From contig NZ_JACHBW010000014.1 of the NCBI RefSeq assembly GCF_014200455.1, forward strand, positions 166,539-230,538: DNA of 64,000 nucleotides, given 5' to 3'. Positions 17,405 through 27,400 of the stretch are shown one piece after another. The stretch's first letter is position 1. Each line of letters opens with the position of its first letter. A program made the position numbers and the translations under genes. The notes beneath the pieces were generated by a model that saw only the letters and a list, made by a program, of their open reading frames with translations, made no database searches and was not told where the DNA came from. Source of the stretch: Paraburkholderia bannensis (GTDB taxonomy: Bacteria; Pseudomonadota; Gammaproteobacteria; Burkholderiales; Burkholderiaceae).

Positions 17405-17497
17405 TGCAGCCGGTGCGTGATGTTTGTCGCGCTCCCTCGTTCATTTCACGCTCCACGCCCGTTAAACGGCGTGCGCGCATGCTCGAACCGACAATCC

Positions 17498-18145
17498 ATG
17501 TTTAATGCCTTTCACCGCTTTACCGGTGCGGCTTCGGCGCGACCCTTGAATATCGTGCTGGCCGTGTGCGCGCTCGCGGGTGCGATATTGCTGGGCGGTT
17601 GCGACCAGAAGCCGCCGCTCTCGTTTCAGAATCTCGACATCACCGGCAATACGCAGTTCGCCAAAAATTTTTCGCTGCCCGATACGAATGGACACACCCG
17701 CACGCTCGCCGACTACCAGGGCAAGATCGTGGTGCTGTTGTTCGGCTATACGCACTGTCCGGATGTGTGCCCAACCACGCTTGCCGAGCTATCCCAGGCG
17801 CTCGACCAGTTAGGACCGCAAAAGGCAAGCCGTGTCCAGGTGCTATTCGTCACCGTCGATCCGCAGCGGGACACGCCTGCGGTGCTGGCGCAATACGCCG
17901 CCGCCTTCAATCCGTCGTTCCGCGCCCTGCGACCAGCAGACAAGGCGCAACTGGACAAGGTGACGAACGACTTCAGTTTCGTATATCAAAAGGTGCCAGG
18001 CAGCGACGCCAGCAACTACACGATGAACCATACCGCCGCCGCCCTTGTCTTCGATTCCGCAGGCCGGTTGCGCCTTTACGCCCGTGACGGCCAGGGCGTC
18101 AAGCCCTGGGTTCACGATCTCGGCCTTTTACTGCAGGCAAGCTGA
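17498..18145 (+). CDS. Sco1/SenC-family copper chaperone lipoprotein
   Basis: A 215-residue thioredoxin-fold protein with a lipoprotein signal (LAGAILLGGC), so it is anchored to the membrane facing the periplasm. The copper-binding CPDVC pair is at residues 87 and 91, and the conserved histidine is in MNHTAA near residue 178. FVTVDPQRDTP is also typical. Sco proteins deliver copper to, or reduce thiols of, the CuA centre of haem-copper oxidases. None of those is encoded here, which makes its pairing with a bd-type enzyme odd. The ATG at 17498 directly precedes the signal sequence. It is followed by a PCu(A)C gene. Confidence 0.9.
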   Translation: MFNAFHRFTGAASARPLNIVLAVCALAGAILLGGCDQKPPLSFQNLDITGNTQFAKNFSLPDTNGHTRTLADYQGKIVVLLFGYTHCPDVCPTTLAELSQALDQLGPQKASRVQVLFVTVDPQRDTPAVLAQYAAAFNPSFRALRPADKAQLDKVTNDFSFVYQKVPGSDASNYTMNHTAAALVFDSAGRLRLYARDGQGVKPWVHDLGLLLQAS

Positions 18146-18220
18146 CGGGACGCTTCTTCCTGATTGCTGTCCGCTTGAGTCCCCGCTAACTTAAACAAAC
18201 CCATCTACAGGAGAAAGACC

Positions 18221-18667
18221 ATGAATCGCTTCTTGCGCACTATCGCTCTGAGCATGCCGCTGGCTGCGGCAGCGCTGCCCGCATTCGCCGCCCCCTCGGG
18301 CGCGATGATGGTGTCCGACTGCTGGATTCGTTCCATGCCGGGCGACACGCCCTCGGGCGGCTACTTCAAACTGATGAATATGAGCGATAAAGGTATCGAT
18401 CTTGTCGGCGTCAGCACGGACGCTTTCGGCGTGTCGATGCTGCATCAGACGCAGAGCAGCGGCAGCACGTCGAAAATGGTGATGGTCGACAAGGCGAGCA
18501 TTCCTGCAAATGGCACGCTTGCCTTCGCGCCGGGGGGGTATCACGTGATGTTCGAGCATGCGAAAAAGCCGCTCGTAGTGGGATCGAGCATTCCCGTCAC
18601 CTTCAAGTTCGGTGACGGCGAAAGCGTGGATGCGCAATGCGCCGTGAAGAACGCTGCAGGCCAGTGA
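18221..18667 (+). CDS. PCu(A)C copper chaperone (DUF461)
   Basis: A 148-residue periplasmic protein with a Sec signal peptide (cleavage after AFA). It has the copper site of the PCu(A)C family: MLHQT near the middle, then GGYHVMFEH further on, matching the H(M)x10Mx21HxM pattern in outline. Such proteins capture Cu(I) in the periplasm and pass it to oxidases, usually together with Sco. The gene follows the Sco gene by 76 bases and has AGGAG before the ATG. Confidence 0.88.
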   Translation: MNRFLRTIALSMPLAAAALPAFAAPSGAMMVSDCWIRSMPGDTPSGGYFKLMNMSDKGIDLVGVSTDAFGVSMLHQTQSSGSTSKMVMVDKASIPANGTLAFAPGGYHVMFEHAKKPLVVGSSIPVTFKFGDGESVDAQCAVKNAAGQ

Positions 18668-18673
18668 TGGATG

Positions 18674-18712
18674 ATAAATGGCGGGCATGTTTCATCGATG
18701 TCCGCCATTTAT
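18674..18712 (+). terminator. Strong hairpin after the PCu(A)C gene
   Basis: A 15-base stem with one G-U pair (18674-18688 against 18698-18712) and a nine-base loop, starting seven bases after the stop codon. No clear T-run follows on the plus strand, though the stem itself ends in AAAT/ATTT. It probably ends the Sco and PCu(A)C transcript. Confidence 0.6.
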
Positions 18713-18849
18713 ACGAACTGCTGATTAAAAATTTCATAACTCGGATTCCTTATACTGGCGATCCGAAATAGCACTGTTTAAGCGCGCATCTGCGATAGAA
18801 ACGTGATTCTGACAGTGCTAGACTTACGCGTCCCATAGCGTCCATTGGC

Positions 18850-19215
18850 ATGAACTTACGCGCCCGAATTCGTGCAACCGCCTGGCTTGGCTTGATCGCC
18901 ATGTGGCTTGTCGTGCTCGCGCCATTGGTCAGTCAACTTGTTTTGGCCCAGCGGGCGCACCAGCCGGTCGCCGCCCTATGCTCCGCCGCAGAAACCGTGG
19001 ATAGTGCGCTTCATCACACGCTCGATAGCGCGCTTTCTGCCTGCGGGTATTGCGATCTGCTGGCAACCCACTCCGCCGCGCCACCGATTCCGGCTGTCAT
19101 GCCGGCGCTGTTCGCACTCGTCATCGCGGCTCTTGTTCCTGCGCTGGTCTCACGCTTCACGCCGCAGGGCGCTTTCCCCTCGGGACGGCCCAGGGCGCCG
19201 CCCACCGCTTCCTGA
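18850..19215 (+). CDS. DUF2946-family protein (copy 3)
   Basis: A 121-residue protein with an N-terminal hydrophobic helix (AWLGLIAMWLVVLAPLVSQLV), AALCSAAETV, the DUF2946 motif SACGYCDLLATHSAAPP, and a second hydrophobic stretch (ALFALVIAALVPALVS). The first 35 residues and the CGYCDLL motif are shared with copy 2, suggesting a local duplication. It follows a separate intergenic region after the PCu(A)C hairpin, so it probably has its own promoter. The role is unknown; the context suggests copper. Confidence 0.75.
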   Translation: MNLRARIRATAWLGLIAMWLVVLAPLVSQLVLAQRAHQPVAALCSAAETVDSALHHTLDSALSACGYCDLLATHSAAPPIPAVMPALFALVIAALVPALVSRFTPQGAFPSGRPRAPPTAS

Positions 19216-19416
19216 TTTCCCCTTCCCTGCTGTCATGCACTGCGCGCTCGCAAAGCGTGCGGGCGCTCAATCACGCGTATGGAATGCTCGCATGAAGCCC
19301 GCACACGCCATGCGCTAACAGGCAGCCACGCGTTGTCCCTTGCGCTCATTGCGCGACGGCGTGCGTATCGCGGCGCGTATTTTCTCTCTGCTGCTGGCTA
19401 TCGAGGCATACCTTCA

Positions 19417-19617
19417 ATGTGCTTGCTCAAATGGTTTCATCGCTACGCCGTGTGGTTTAACGTTTCCGCTTTCATCGCCGTCATGTTGTGGGCCGGTTGG
19501 GCGTGGTCTGTCGTGTATGCCCGACTCGAAGCCGGCGTCCCCATGCGACTACAACGTGTCCACGCGTGCCCGTGCCAACAACCCGATGGCGATCAACGCG
19601 CTGCAATGCGCATCTGA
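19417..19617 (+). CDS. Possible small single-helix membrane protein
   Basis: A 66-codon frame with basic residues followed by a convincing membrane helix (FNVSAFIAVMLWAGWAWSVVY) and a short tail. No ribosome binding site stands out, and the frame is open further upstream. Two other frames are open over the same stretch. It is offered only as a candidate. Confidence 0.3.
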   Translation: MCLLKWFHRYAVWFNVSAFIAVMLWAGWAWSVVYARLEAGVPMRLQRVHACPCQQPDGDQRAAMRI

Positions 19618-19657
19618 CGCTTTCGTGTAGCAACCCCACAGAACGACGAACTTCGAA

Positions 19658-20137
19658 ATGAACGATCCATGGCTGAAAGAGCGCGTCGAAGCCATCCGCG
19701 CACTTAAAAATCCAACCGAACATCAACGCGCGCTGCTGCTTCTGTTCGACAATCCGGCGCGCAATATTGATGAGGAACGCAAACTTTCTGCGCTCGCCAA
19801 GGCAGAAAGGGCGGCAGTACGCGCCCAGAAGGCGCGCGCGAATGCAACACGGGCGCTCAAGGAAGACCGGCTATCGCAGCGCCGCGCACGTGACCAGCTC
19901 GCCATCGTGAGAGGCGCACTCATCGATTGCGCTGTACTGGAAAATCGCGACCCCGGCGAATTGCTGGGGGCGTTGCTCTGCTTCATTGAGCAGGGCACAC
20001 CATGCGATCGCGAAAGCTGGAAACAGACGGGAGACGCATTGATTGCCAGACAAATGACGGCTGGCGTTCCCACTGCGCGAACACGCACTACGGCGAGCAC
20101 CCGTACACGCGCGAATTCGCCAGCGAAACCGCTTTGA
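19658..20137 (+). CDS. TraD-like conjugation accessory protein (orphan)
   Basis: A 159-residue, highly charged helical protein. Its layout resembles the small TraD proteins of Burkholderia plasmids: an opening WLKERVEAIRALKNPTEHQ, LLLLFDNPARN, an EERKLSALAKAERAA helix, and ending in ELLGALLCFIEQ then GDALIA. The similarity is by eye and from memory. The C-terminal 30 residues are threonine- and arginine-rich and may be altered. No relaxase, coupling protein or oriT could be recognised next to it. It may be a relic of a plasmid transfer region. Confidence 0.45.
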   Translation: MNDPWLKERVEAIRALKNPTEHQRALLLLFDNPARNIDEERKLSALAKAERAAVRAQKARANATRALKEDRLSQRRARDQLAIVRGALIDCAVLENRDPGELLGALLCFIEQGTPCDRESWKQTGDALIARQMTAGVPTARTRTTASTRTRANSPAKPL

Positions 20138-20535
20138 GCGAGAGCGGCCAGCGCACTTGCCAGTCCGTCCAGGTGATCCCGCGCCGCATGATCGGGGAGC
20201 GGGATGCGCGCACGTTGGCCGTTGCGCTGGCGACTGTATCGGGCGCCATTCCCAGCCAACCCGAAGAAAACGGCTTTGTGGGCAACATCGCACGCGCTGG
20301 TGCGGCCGAGATTGATATGGACGGCATGCCGATGGATGGCGGTATCGGCTCGCCTCTGGGCGGCCGCAACAACATCGAGTCCGAGCAACTGTCCTGCGAG
20401 GCAGACGGCTACGTCGCCCTGCGCGCAGGCAGCGACGGCACCGTCGACCCCTACTTTGATCTTACCGGCCCATTGACCTCTGCAATCAACGCCCGCCTCT
20501 CTGGCGAATACCCGAACGAGCGTGCCAGGTTTTAG
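20002..20535 (+). CDS. Hypothetical protein of unknown family
   Basis: Up to 177 codons. From about 20180 onward the codon choice (GC-rich third positions) and composition look like real coding sequence. It includes a stretch with aspartates and glycines (IDMDGMPMDGGIGSPLGG) and CEADGYVALRAGSDG. The first 50 codons overlap the end of the TraD-like gene in another frame and look random, so the true start may be near 20188 (ATG) or lost. I do not recognise the family. It may be a fragment of a longer gene. Confidence 0.4.
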   Translation: MRSRKLETDGRRIDCQTNDGWRSHCANTHYGEHPYTREFASETALSESGQRTCQSVQVIPRRMIGERDARTLAVALATVSGAIPSQPEENGFVGNIARAGAAEIDMDGMPMDGGIGSPLGGRNNIESEQLSCEADGYVALRAGSDGTVDPYFDLTGPLTSAINARLSGEYPNERARF

Positions 20536-21014
20536 CGCGTATAAAACGCCCGTATGCATGATCGCGCAAACGTATGCGAGTAAAGAATTAACTCGCCATG
20601 CATTAAATCCTGTTGCTGCCATTGCAACATTTAGCTAGCATCCTGCCAGCTTTTTTCCACGTTTTTCGTCTGGCTGGCTGTTTGCGGGTCGGCGCGGACG
20701 AGGCTGGTTTCTATGCGCGACAGGATTAAATTATTTTTGTCATACAAAAAAAATCAAAAAAGTAGTGTTTAACAGCCAATCAGGGGTACAGGAAATCCTC
20801 TCATTGACGTAAACATGATCGAAGCAGTCGTCGAGGGACTAGACTCGCATGAAAAATCACGGAGATATTCTGTGAATGCAATTCAGTAAAACGAAAACGA
20901 ATGCGCTTGCGGTCCTGAGCCAGGTCGCATCGCACCGAACGAAGAAACAGAACGTCCGCTAGCAACATAACAAGCAGTCAACAGCGGCCGGAAGAACAAA
21001 GCCTGGGGAACGAC
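20536..21014. promoter_or_regulatory. AT-rich region upstream of the giant surface protein operon
   Basis: No gene is seen. The stretch around 20725-20770 is strikingly AT-rich for this genome, with runs of T and A (TTATTTTTG, then A-tracts). This is the kind of sequence bound by H-NS/MvaT-type silencers and used as promoter DNA. A CTAGACT motif lies at 20839. It is the likely site of transcription control for the 15-kb operon starting at 21408, leaving a long untranslated leader or the small ORF at 21015. Confidence 0.45.
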
Positions 21015-21290
21015 GTGTCAGTGCTGTCTATTCATGACGAGCCAAAGCAGGAGCTCGCTCAAACGCTTTCGCACGCGCACGCGAGTCATCGCGCCGTGTT
21101 GCGCCCACGCGCGCACGCTGCCGCGCGCCGCCGCCCACGACCGGTAAGCCAGCGTATGCGGTTCGCAGCAGATGCGATCCGCGCAGGCCATGCCGGCATT
21201 GCGCTTTTGATCCCGCCGATTGCGTTGTTTGCGCCGATTGCACCCCTTGCGTCGATTACGCGATCAGGCCGCGCGCCGCTCGATTCCTGA
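21015..21290 (+). CDS. Possible small protein ahead of the giant surface protein
   Basis: A 91-codon frame starting at GTG with GGGGAA upstream. The product is arginine- and histidine-rich with one hydrophobic C-terminal stretch (GIALLIPPIALFAPIAPLAS). It reads in the same direction as the giant gene and ends 118 bases before it. No family is recognised. It may be a leader peptide or chance. Confidence 0.3.
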   Translation: MSVLSIHDEPKQELAQTLSHAHASHRAVLRPRAHAAARRRPRPVSQRMRFAADAIRAGHAGIALLIPPIALFAPIAPLASITRSGRAPLDS

Positions 21291-21407
21291 GCACGCGACA
21301 CACCGCGTCAAGCCACTACATTCAGCGTCAAGCCTTGCCGGGTCATCCACAGGAACCAGGCGGGGCCAGCGCGGCACCTGGACGGGCGCCGCATGGAGAG
21401 ACACGTC

Positions 21408-24400
21408 ATGAAGATTCTCAAGCACTGGTTCGCGCGCCGTGAGGCCAACACTCACCGACGCGGCCCGAGCGTCACGGCCTCGCCCCTTCTGCTCGCGCTG
21501 GAACCGCGCGTCGTCTATGACGCGTCGGTCGCAGCCGTCGCCGTGCAGCCGCACGCGCATCAACACGAACACACCGACACGCATCGCAGCACCGAAACAC
21601 AAACGGATAGCGGCTCGATCAACGCCACGCCTGCGAGCCAGAACAGCGGCCAGCAATCGAACGCCGCAGCGCAGACCACGCAGGACTCGCACGCCTCCGG
21701 TCGCCACGCAAAGACCGACGATGGCCGCGTCAATCCGCACGCCGGACAGACACCGCGCGACACCGCGGCTGACACGAGCGGCATGACAGCCACCGGCCAG
21801 ACCGAGGTGGTGTTCATCGACCCGAGCGTGGCGAACTACCAGACGCTGATCGCAGGCCTGCCCGCCGGTACGCAGTACGTCGTGCTCAACGCCAGTACCG
21901 ACGGCTTCGCGCAGATCGCGCAATATCTGCAATTGCATCAGGGTGTGGGTTCGATCAGCCTGATTTCGCACGGCTCCGACGGTCTCGTGCAAGCTGGTTC
22001 GGCCTGGCTGAACACGTCCGACATTTCCGCCTATCGCAGCGAGCTCGCGCAGATTGGCGCGGCGATGAAGCCGGGCGGCGACTTCCTGATCTACGGCTGC
22101 GATCTGGCGCAGCAGGCCGACGGCCAGGCGCTCGTGCAGCAGATCGCTGCGATCACGCATCTGAACGTGGCGGCCTCGACCAATGCGACCGGCGCAAACG
22201 CGCTCGGCGGCGACTGGACGCTCGAATACCAGGTGGGCACGGTGCACACCGCGCTGAACGAATCGGCCAGCGCCCAGTCGCAGTTCAACGAGCTGCTCGG
22301 CGTGACGACGGAAACCTACGACAGCGCGGCGGCCAACAACTTCGCGGCGGTCGGCCAGTCACAGTTCACGCTCGACGGGCTTGTCTACACGTTCGACCAG
22401 CCCAGCAACACCTACGCCTATAACGCGTCGAACTGGCCATTCCCGAGCGACATTTCCAACTCACCCACCGACGGCGTGCTGGAAATCAATGCTGACGGCG
22501 CCTCGACGATGCGCAACGTCACGATCTCGCTCGCCAACGGCCACCTGTTCAGCCTGCAGAGCTTCGATCTGAGCTCGTTCAACGGCGACCTGTACATCCA
22601 GGCCAACTACGCCAACGGTTCGAAGAGCTCGATGATCCAGCTCGCCACAGCCGTGGTAGGCGGCTTCGAGGGCACCGTGTCGAACCAGAACCAGCTCGGC
22701 ACCGCGTTCAACAACATCGTCTCGTTCTCGCTGATCGACCAGAACGACACGGGCAGCTTCGAGCCCACGCTGAACAACCTCGCCTATATCGACAGCGGCC
22801 CGAGCGTGACCGCCTCCAGCGGCAGCGCGTCCTGGGTGTCGAGCGACAACGGCGTGGGCGGCACGGCAGTAGCGGTGGACCCCGGCATCACGCTCACCGA
22901 CCCTGGTTCGTCCTCGGCCAGCAGCGCCACGGTGCGCATCACCAACGTCCAGAGCGGCGACCAGTTGTCGTTCGTGGCGCAAAACGGCATCAGCGGCAGC
23001 TACAACAGCGCTACCGGGATCCTGCTGCTGACCGGCAGCGGCTCGCCGAGCCTCGCCAGTTGGCAGGCCGCGCTGCGGTCGATCACGTACTTCAGCACGC
23101 AGACCTCGCCCAGCCTCTCGACCACCACGCGCTCCGTGTCGTTCGCATTCAACGACGGCGTGAACACAAGCAACGTGGCCACGCGCACCGTCACCATCAC
23201 CGCAACCGACCAGACGCCGCTCGTGACGGAGGGCGGCGCGGCCAGCACCAGCTATATCGCCGGCACGTCCCCGGTCGCGATCGACTCCAACCTGCACGTC
23301 AGCGACGCCGACACCCCGAAGCTGACCACGGGCACCGTCTCGATCGCAAGCGGCTACACGTCGGGCGACACGCTCGCGTTCAGCAATTCGAGCGCGACGC
23401 TGTACGGCGACATCGTCGGCAGCTACGACTCGAGCTTGCACAAGCTCACGCTGACATCGGTATCCAACAACGCCACCGTCGCGCAATGGCAGAACGCGTT
23501 CGATGCCGTCACGTTCTCGAGCCCGACGGGCTCGTCGGGCGGCACCCGCGACATCACGTTCTCGGTGAGCGACGGCACCAAGACCAGCGCGCTGCTGCAC
23601 CACAGCATGGTGGTCACGCTGGGCCCCACAGTCAGCACCGACATCGGCTCGGCCCAGTTCGTGAGCGGCGACAACGCCGCCTCCACGCCGGTCGCGGTCG
23701 ACCCGGGCATCCTGCTCGCCGACGGCAACAGCTCCACGCTGGCCAGCGCGACGGTCTCGATCACCGGCAACTTCCAGATCGGCCACGACGAGCTGGTGTT
23801 CGTCAGCAATCCGTCGACGATGGGCAACATCAGCGGCGTCTACGACAGCGGCACGGGCATTCTGACGCTGACCGCATCCGGCGGCGCGTCGCTGCTCCAA
23901 TGGCAGAACGCGCTCGCCTCGGTCAGCTTCACGAGCGACCTGATCACGCCGTCGACCGCCAACCGCACGGTCAGCTTCCAGATCAACGACGGCACGCTGA
24001 CCAGCTCGATCGCCACGCGCACCGTGGCCGTGACGGCCACGGACCAGACGCCGGTGCTCGGCGGCGGCGGCAACAGCTCCGCGTTCGTCGCGGGCGACAA
24101 CGCCGCCTCCACGCCGGTCGCGGTCAACAACGCCATCACCGTGGCCGACCTGGACGGCGGCCCGCTGCAGCAGGCCGTGATCTCCATCACGGCACACTAC
24201 GAGGCCACCGACGTCCTCGCGTTCAACAACAACAACACCGCGCTGTACGGCAACATCTCGGCCATCTACGCGAACGGCGTGCTGACGCTGAGCTCGTCGG
24301 GCAACCAGGCCACACTTGCCCAATGGCAGAACGCGCTGCAAGCCGTCACCTACGACTCGACGGCCATCACGCCGGGCAACAGCTCGCGCACCGTCAGCTT

Positions 24401-27400
24401 CGTGGTGAGCGACGGCACCAGGACCAGCACGGCGGCCACCTCCACCGTGACGGTTGCCGATACGGATCAGACGCCGCTCATCGTCGGCTCGTCGGGCCAC
24501 ACGACGTTCACGCAGGGCAACAACACCGCCTCCACGCCCATCGTGATCGATCCCGCCATCACGGTGTCCGATCGCGACAACAGCACGCTGTCGCAAGCGA
24601 GTATCGTGATTAGCAGCGGCTACGATGCCAACGGCGACGCCCTGCTGTTCACCAATGACGGCTCGACGATGGGCAACATCACGAGCGCGTACTGGAACGG
24701 CGTGCTGGTGCTCACCTCGTCGAGCGGCTCGGCCACCCTCGCGCAATGGCAGGCCGCGCTGCGCTCGATCAGATTCACGGACGCCGCCTCGGCGCCCTCC
24801 GGCACGCAGCGTGTCATCAGCTTTTCCGTCAGCGACGGCGTGAAGACCAGCGACGGCTTCCAGCGCTCGATCAACATGGTGCTGACCGACCAATCGCCAG
24901 TCGTCACCGACAGCAGCGGTACAACGACCTTCACCTCGGCCGACAACGCGAGCTCCACGCCCGTCGTGGTCGACGCCGGTGTGACGCTGACCGATGCCGA
25001 TTCGCCGACCATGACATCGGCCACCGTGGCGATCACCGGCAACTTCCATGGCGGCGAAGATGTGCTGGCGCTCGGCAGCGGCTCGTTCGGCGACATCCAG
25101 GCGGCCTTCAATTCCGGCACCGGCGTGCTCACGCTGACCTCGGCGGGCGCCTCGACCACCGCGCAGTGGCAGGCCGCGCTTCGCTCGGTCACTTATACGG
25201 ACACGGCCGCCGTGCCGCAGACCGCGAACCGCGTCATCACCTTCAGCGCCAACGACGGCACGAAATCGAGCATCGGTTCGAGCAAGGTCGTCGTAGTGGA
25301 TGCGACGCACCAGACGCCGGTGCTCGGGGCCTCGCGCAACAGTCTGACCTGGCTGCCCGGCCAGGCCGCCACCTCGATCGACAGCGGCATCACGCTAACC
25401 GACCTGAACGCGAGCGGCTCGACGCTGGTCTCGATGACGCTCACGGTGCAGATCACCTCGGGGCTGCAGAGCGGCGACACGCTCGGCTTCAGCCTGCCGA
25501 CGTCGACGCTGACCAACGGCATGACCCTCAACTACGACGGCACCAGCGGCACGCTGACGATCACCTCTAGCGGCGGCACCCTCGCGCAATGGCAGACGGT
25601 GCTCGACCATCTGCAGTTCTCGACTGCCGCCGACGCACCGATCGGCACGCGCACGCTCAGCATCACCATCAGCGACGGCGTGAAGACGAGTGCTCCGATC
25701 GACTACAGCGTGAACGTGATCAGCTCCGCCCCGCCGCTGGGTACGACCAGCACCGGCAGCGTGAGCTTCGTGGCCGGCGACAACACCAGCGCGACGCCAG
25801 TGGTGGTCGATCCGAACCTGACGATCGCGGACCCGCTCGGCAACGTGGTCGACAGCGCGGTGTTCGCCATCACGGGCAACCTGCACAGCGGCGAGGACCA
25901 GCTCTCGTTCGTCAACGATGGCCTCACGATGGGCAACATCACCGGCAGCTACAACTCGTTGAGCGGCGTGCTCACGCTGATTTCGAGCGACGGCTCGGCC
26001 ACGCTTGCGCAATGGCAGGCCGCGCTGCGCAACGTCACCTACACGGATACGCTCGTCACGCCGAACAGCGCCACGCGCACCGTCAGCCTGGCGGTGAACG
26101 CCGGTCCGCAGTTCAGCAACGTGCTGACGCGCCTCATCACGGTCTCGCAAACCGACCAGACGCCGCTGCTGTCCACCAGCAGCACCGGCAGCGCCTCCTT
26201 CGTGGCGGCCGACAACGCGGTGTCCACGCCGGTGGCGATCGACACCAGCATCGTGCTCGCCGACCTCGACAGCCCCACGCTGGCCTCGGCCACCGTGCAG
26301 ATCGGCGCGGGTTTCAACGCTGGCGAGGACCTGCTCGGCTTCGTCAACGACGGCCTCACGATGGGCAACATCACGGCCAGCTACGACGCCATCCACGGCA
26401 CGCTCACGCTCGCCTCGGCCGATTCGGGCGCCACCCGGCTCCAGTGGCAGAACGCGCTGCGCGCGGTCACCTACACGGACACGGCCATCACGCCCGACAA
26501 CACGCAGCGCTCCATCGGGTTCACCATCAGCGACGGCACAAAATCGAGCGGTGTCCTGACGCGTACCGTCAGCGTGACCGACACCGACCAGACGCCGGTG
26601 ATCTCGACCAACAGCACCGGTTCGACCACGTTTGTGGCTGGCGACAACGTGGCCTCCACGCCGGTCGCGATCGACACCGGCATCACCCTGTCCGATCTCG
26701 ACAACGGCACGCTGGCGTCGGCCACCGTGCAGATCGGCGCCGGCTTCCATGCCGGCGAGGACGTGCTCACGTTCATCAACGACGGCACGATGGGCAACAT
26801 CGGCGGGACCTACGCCCCGACCACCGGCACGCTCACGCTGACCTCACAGAATCACACGGCCACCCTCGCGCAGTGGCAGGCCGCGTTGCGCTCGATCACC
26901 TATCTCGATACGGCGATCACGCCGGACACGACCACGCGTACCATCGATTTCACCGTCAACGACAACGTGAAGACGAGCGCCGTCTACTCTCGCGACGTGA
27001 GCGTGGCCGACACCGACCAGACGCCGCTGATCTCCACCAGCAGCACCGGCAGCGCCGCGTTCGTGGCCGCGGACAATGCGCCTTCGACGCCGGTCGTGAT
27101 CGACGATGGCATCGCGCTCGGGGACGCCGACAACACGACGCTGGCTTGCGCGACCGTGCAGATCGGCGCCGGCTTCCACGCCGGTGAGGACATACTCAGC
27201 TTCACCAACGACGGCACGATGGGCAACATCACGGCCAGCTACGACGCCGTGAACGGTACGCTCACGCTGACTTCCCAGAACGCCAGCGCCACGCTCGGCC
27301 AATGGCAGGCGGCATTGCGCGCTGTCACCTACACGGATACGGCGGTCACGCCCGATACGACCACACGCTCCATCGGCTTTGTGGTCAACGATGGCGTGAA

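Noticed and set aside
19723..20622. A 299-codon minus-strand frame opposite the TraD-like and unknown genes
   Set aside because: Its product has no recognisable domain, and the plus-strand genes explain the codon pattern better, including a TraD-like layout.
22461..25310. A 949-codon open frame on the minus strand across the giant repeat gene
   Set aside because: It is antisense to the repeats, rich in Arg, Gly, Asp and Val as expected from the mirrored codon pattern, and has no domain or start site. Similar antisense frames recur in each repeat unit.
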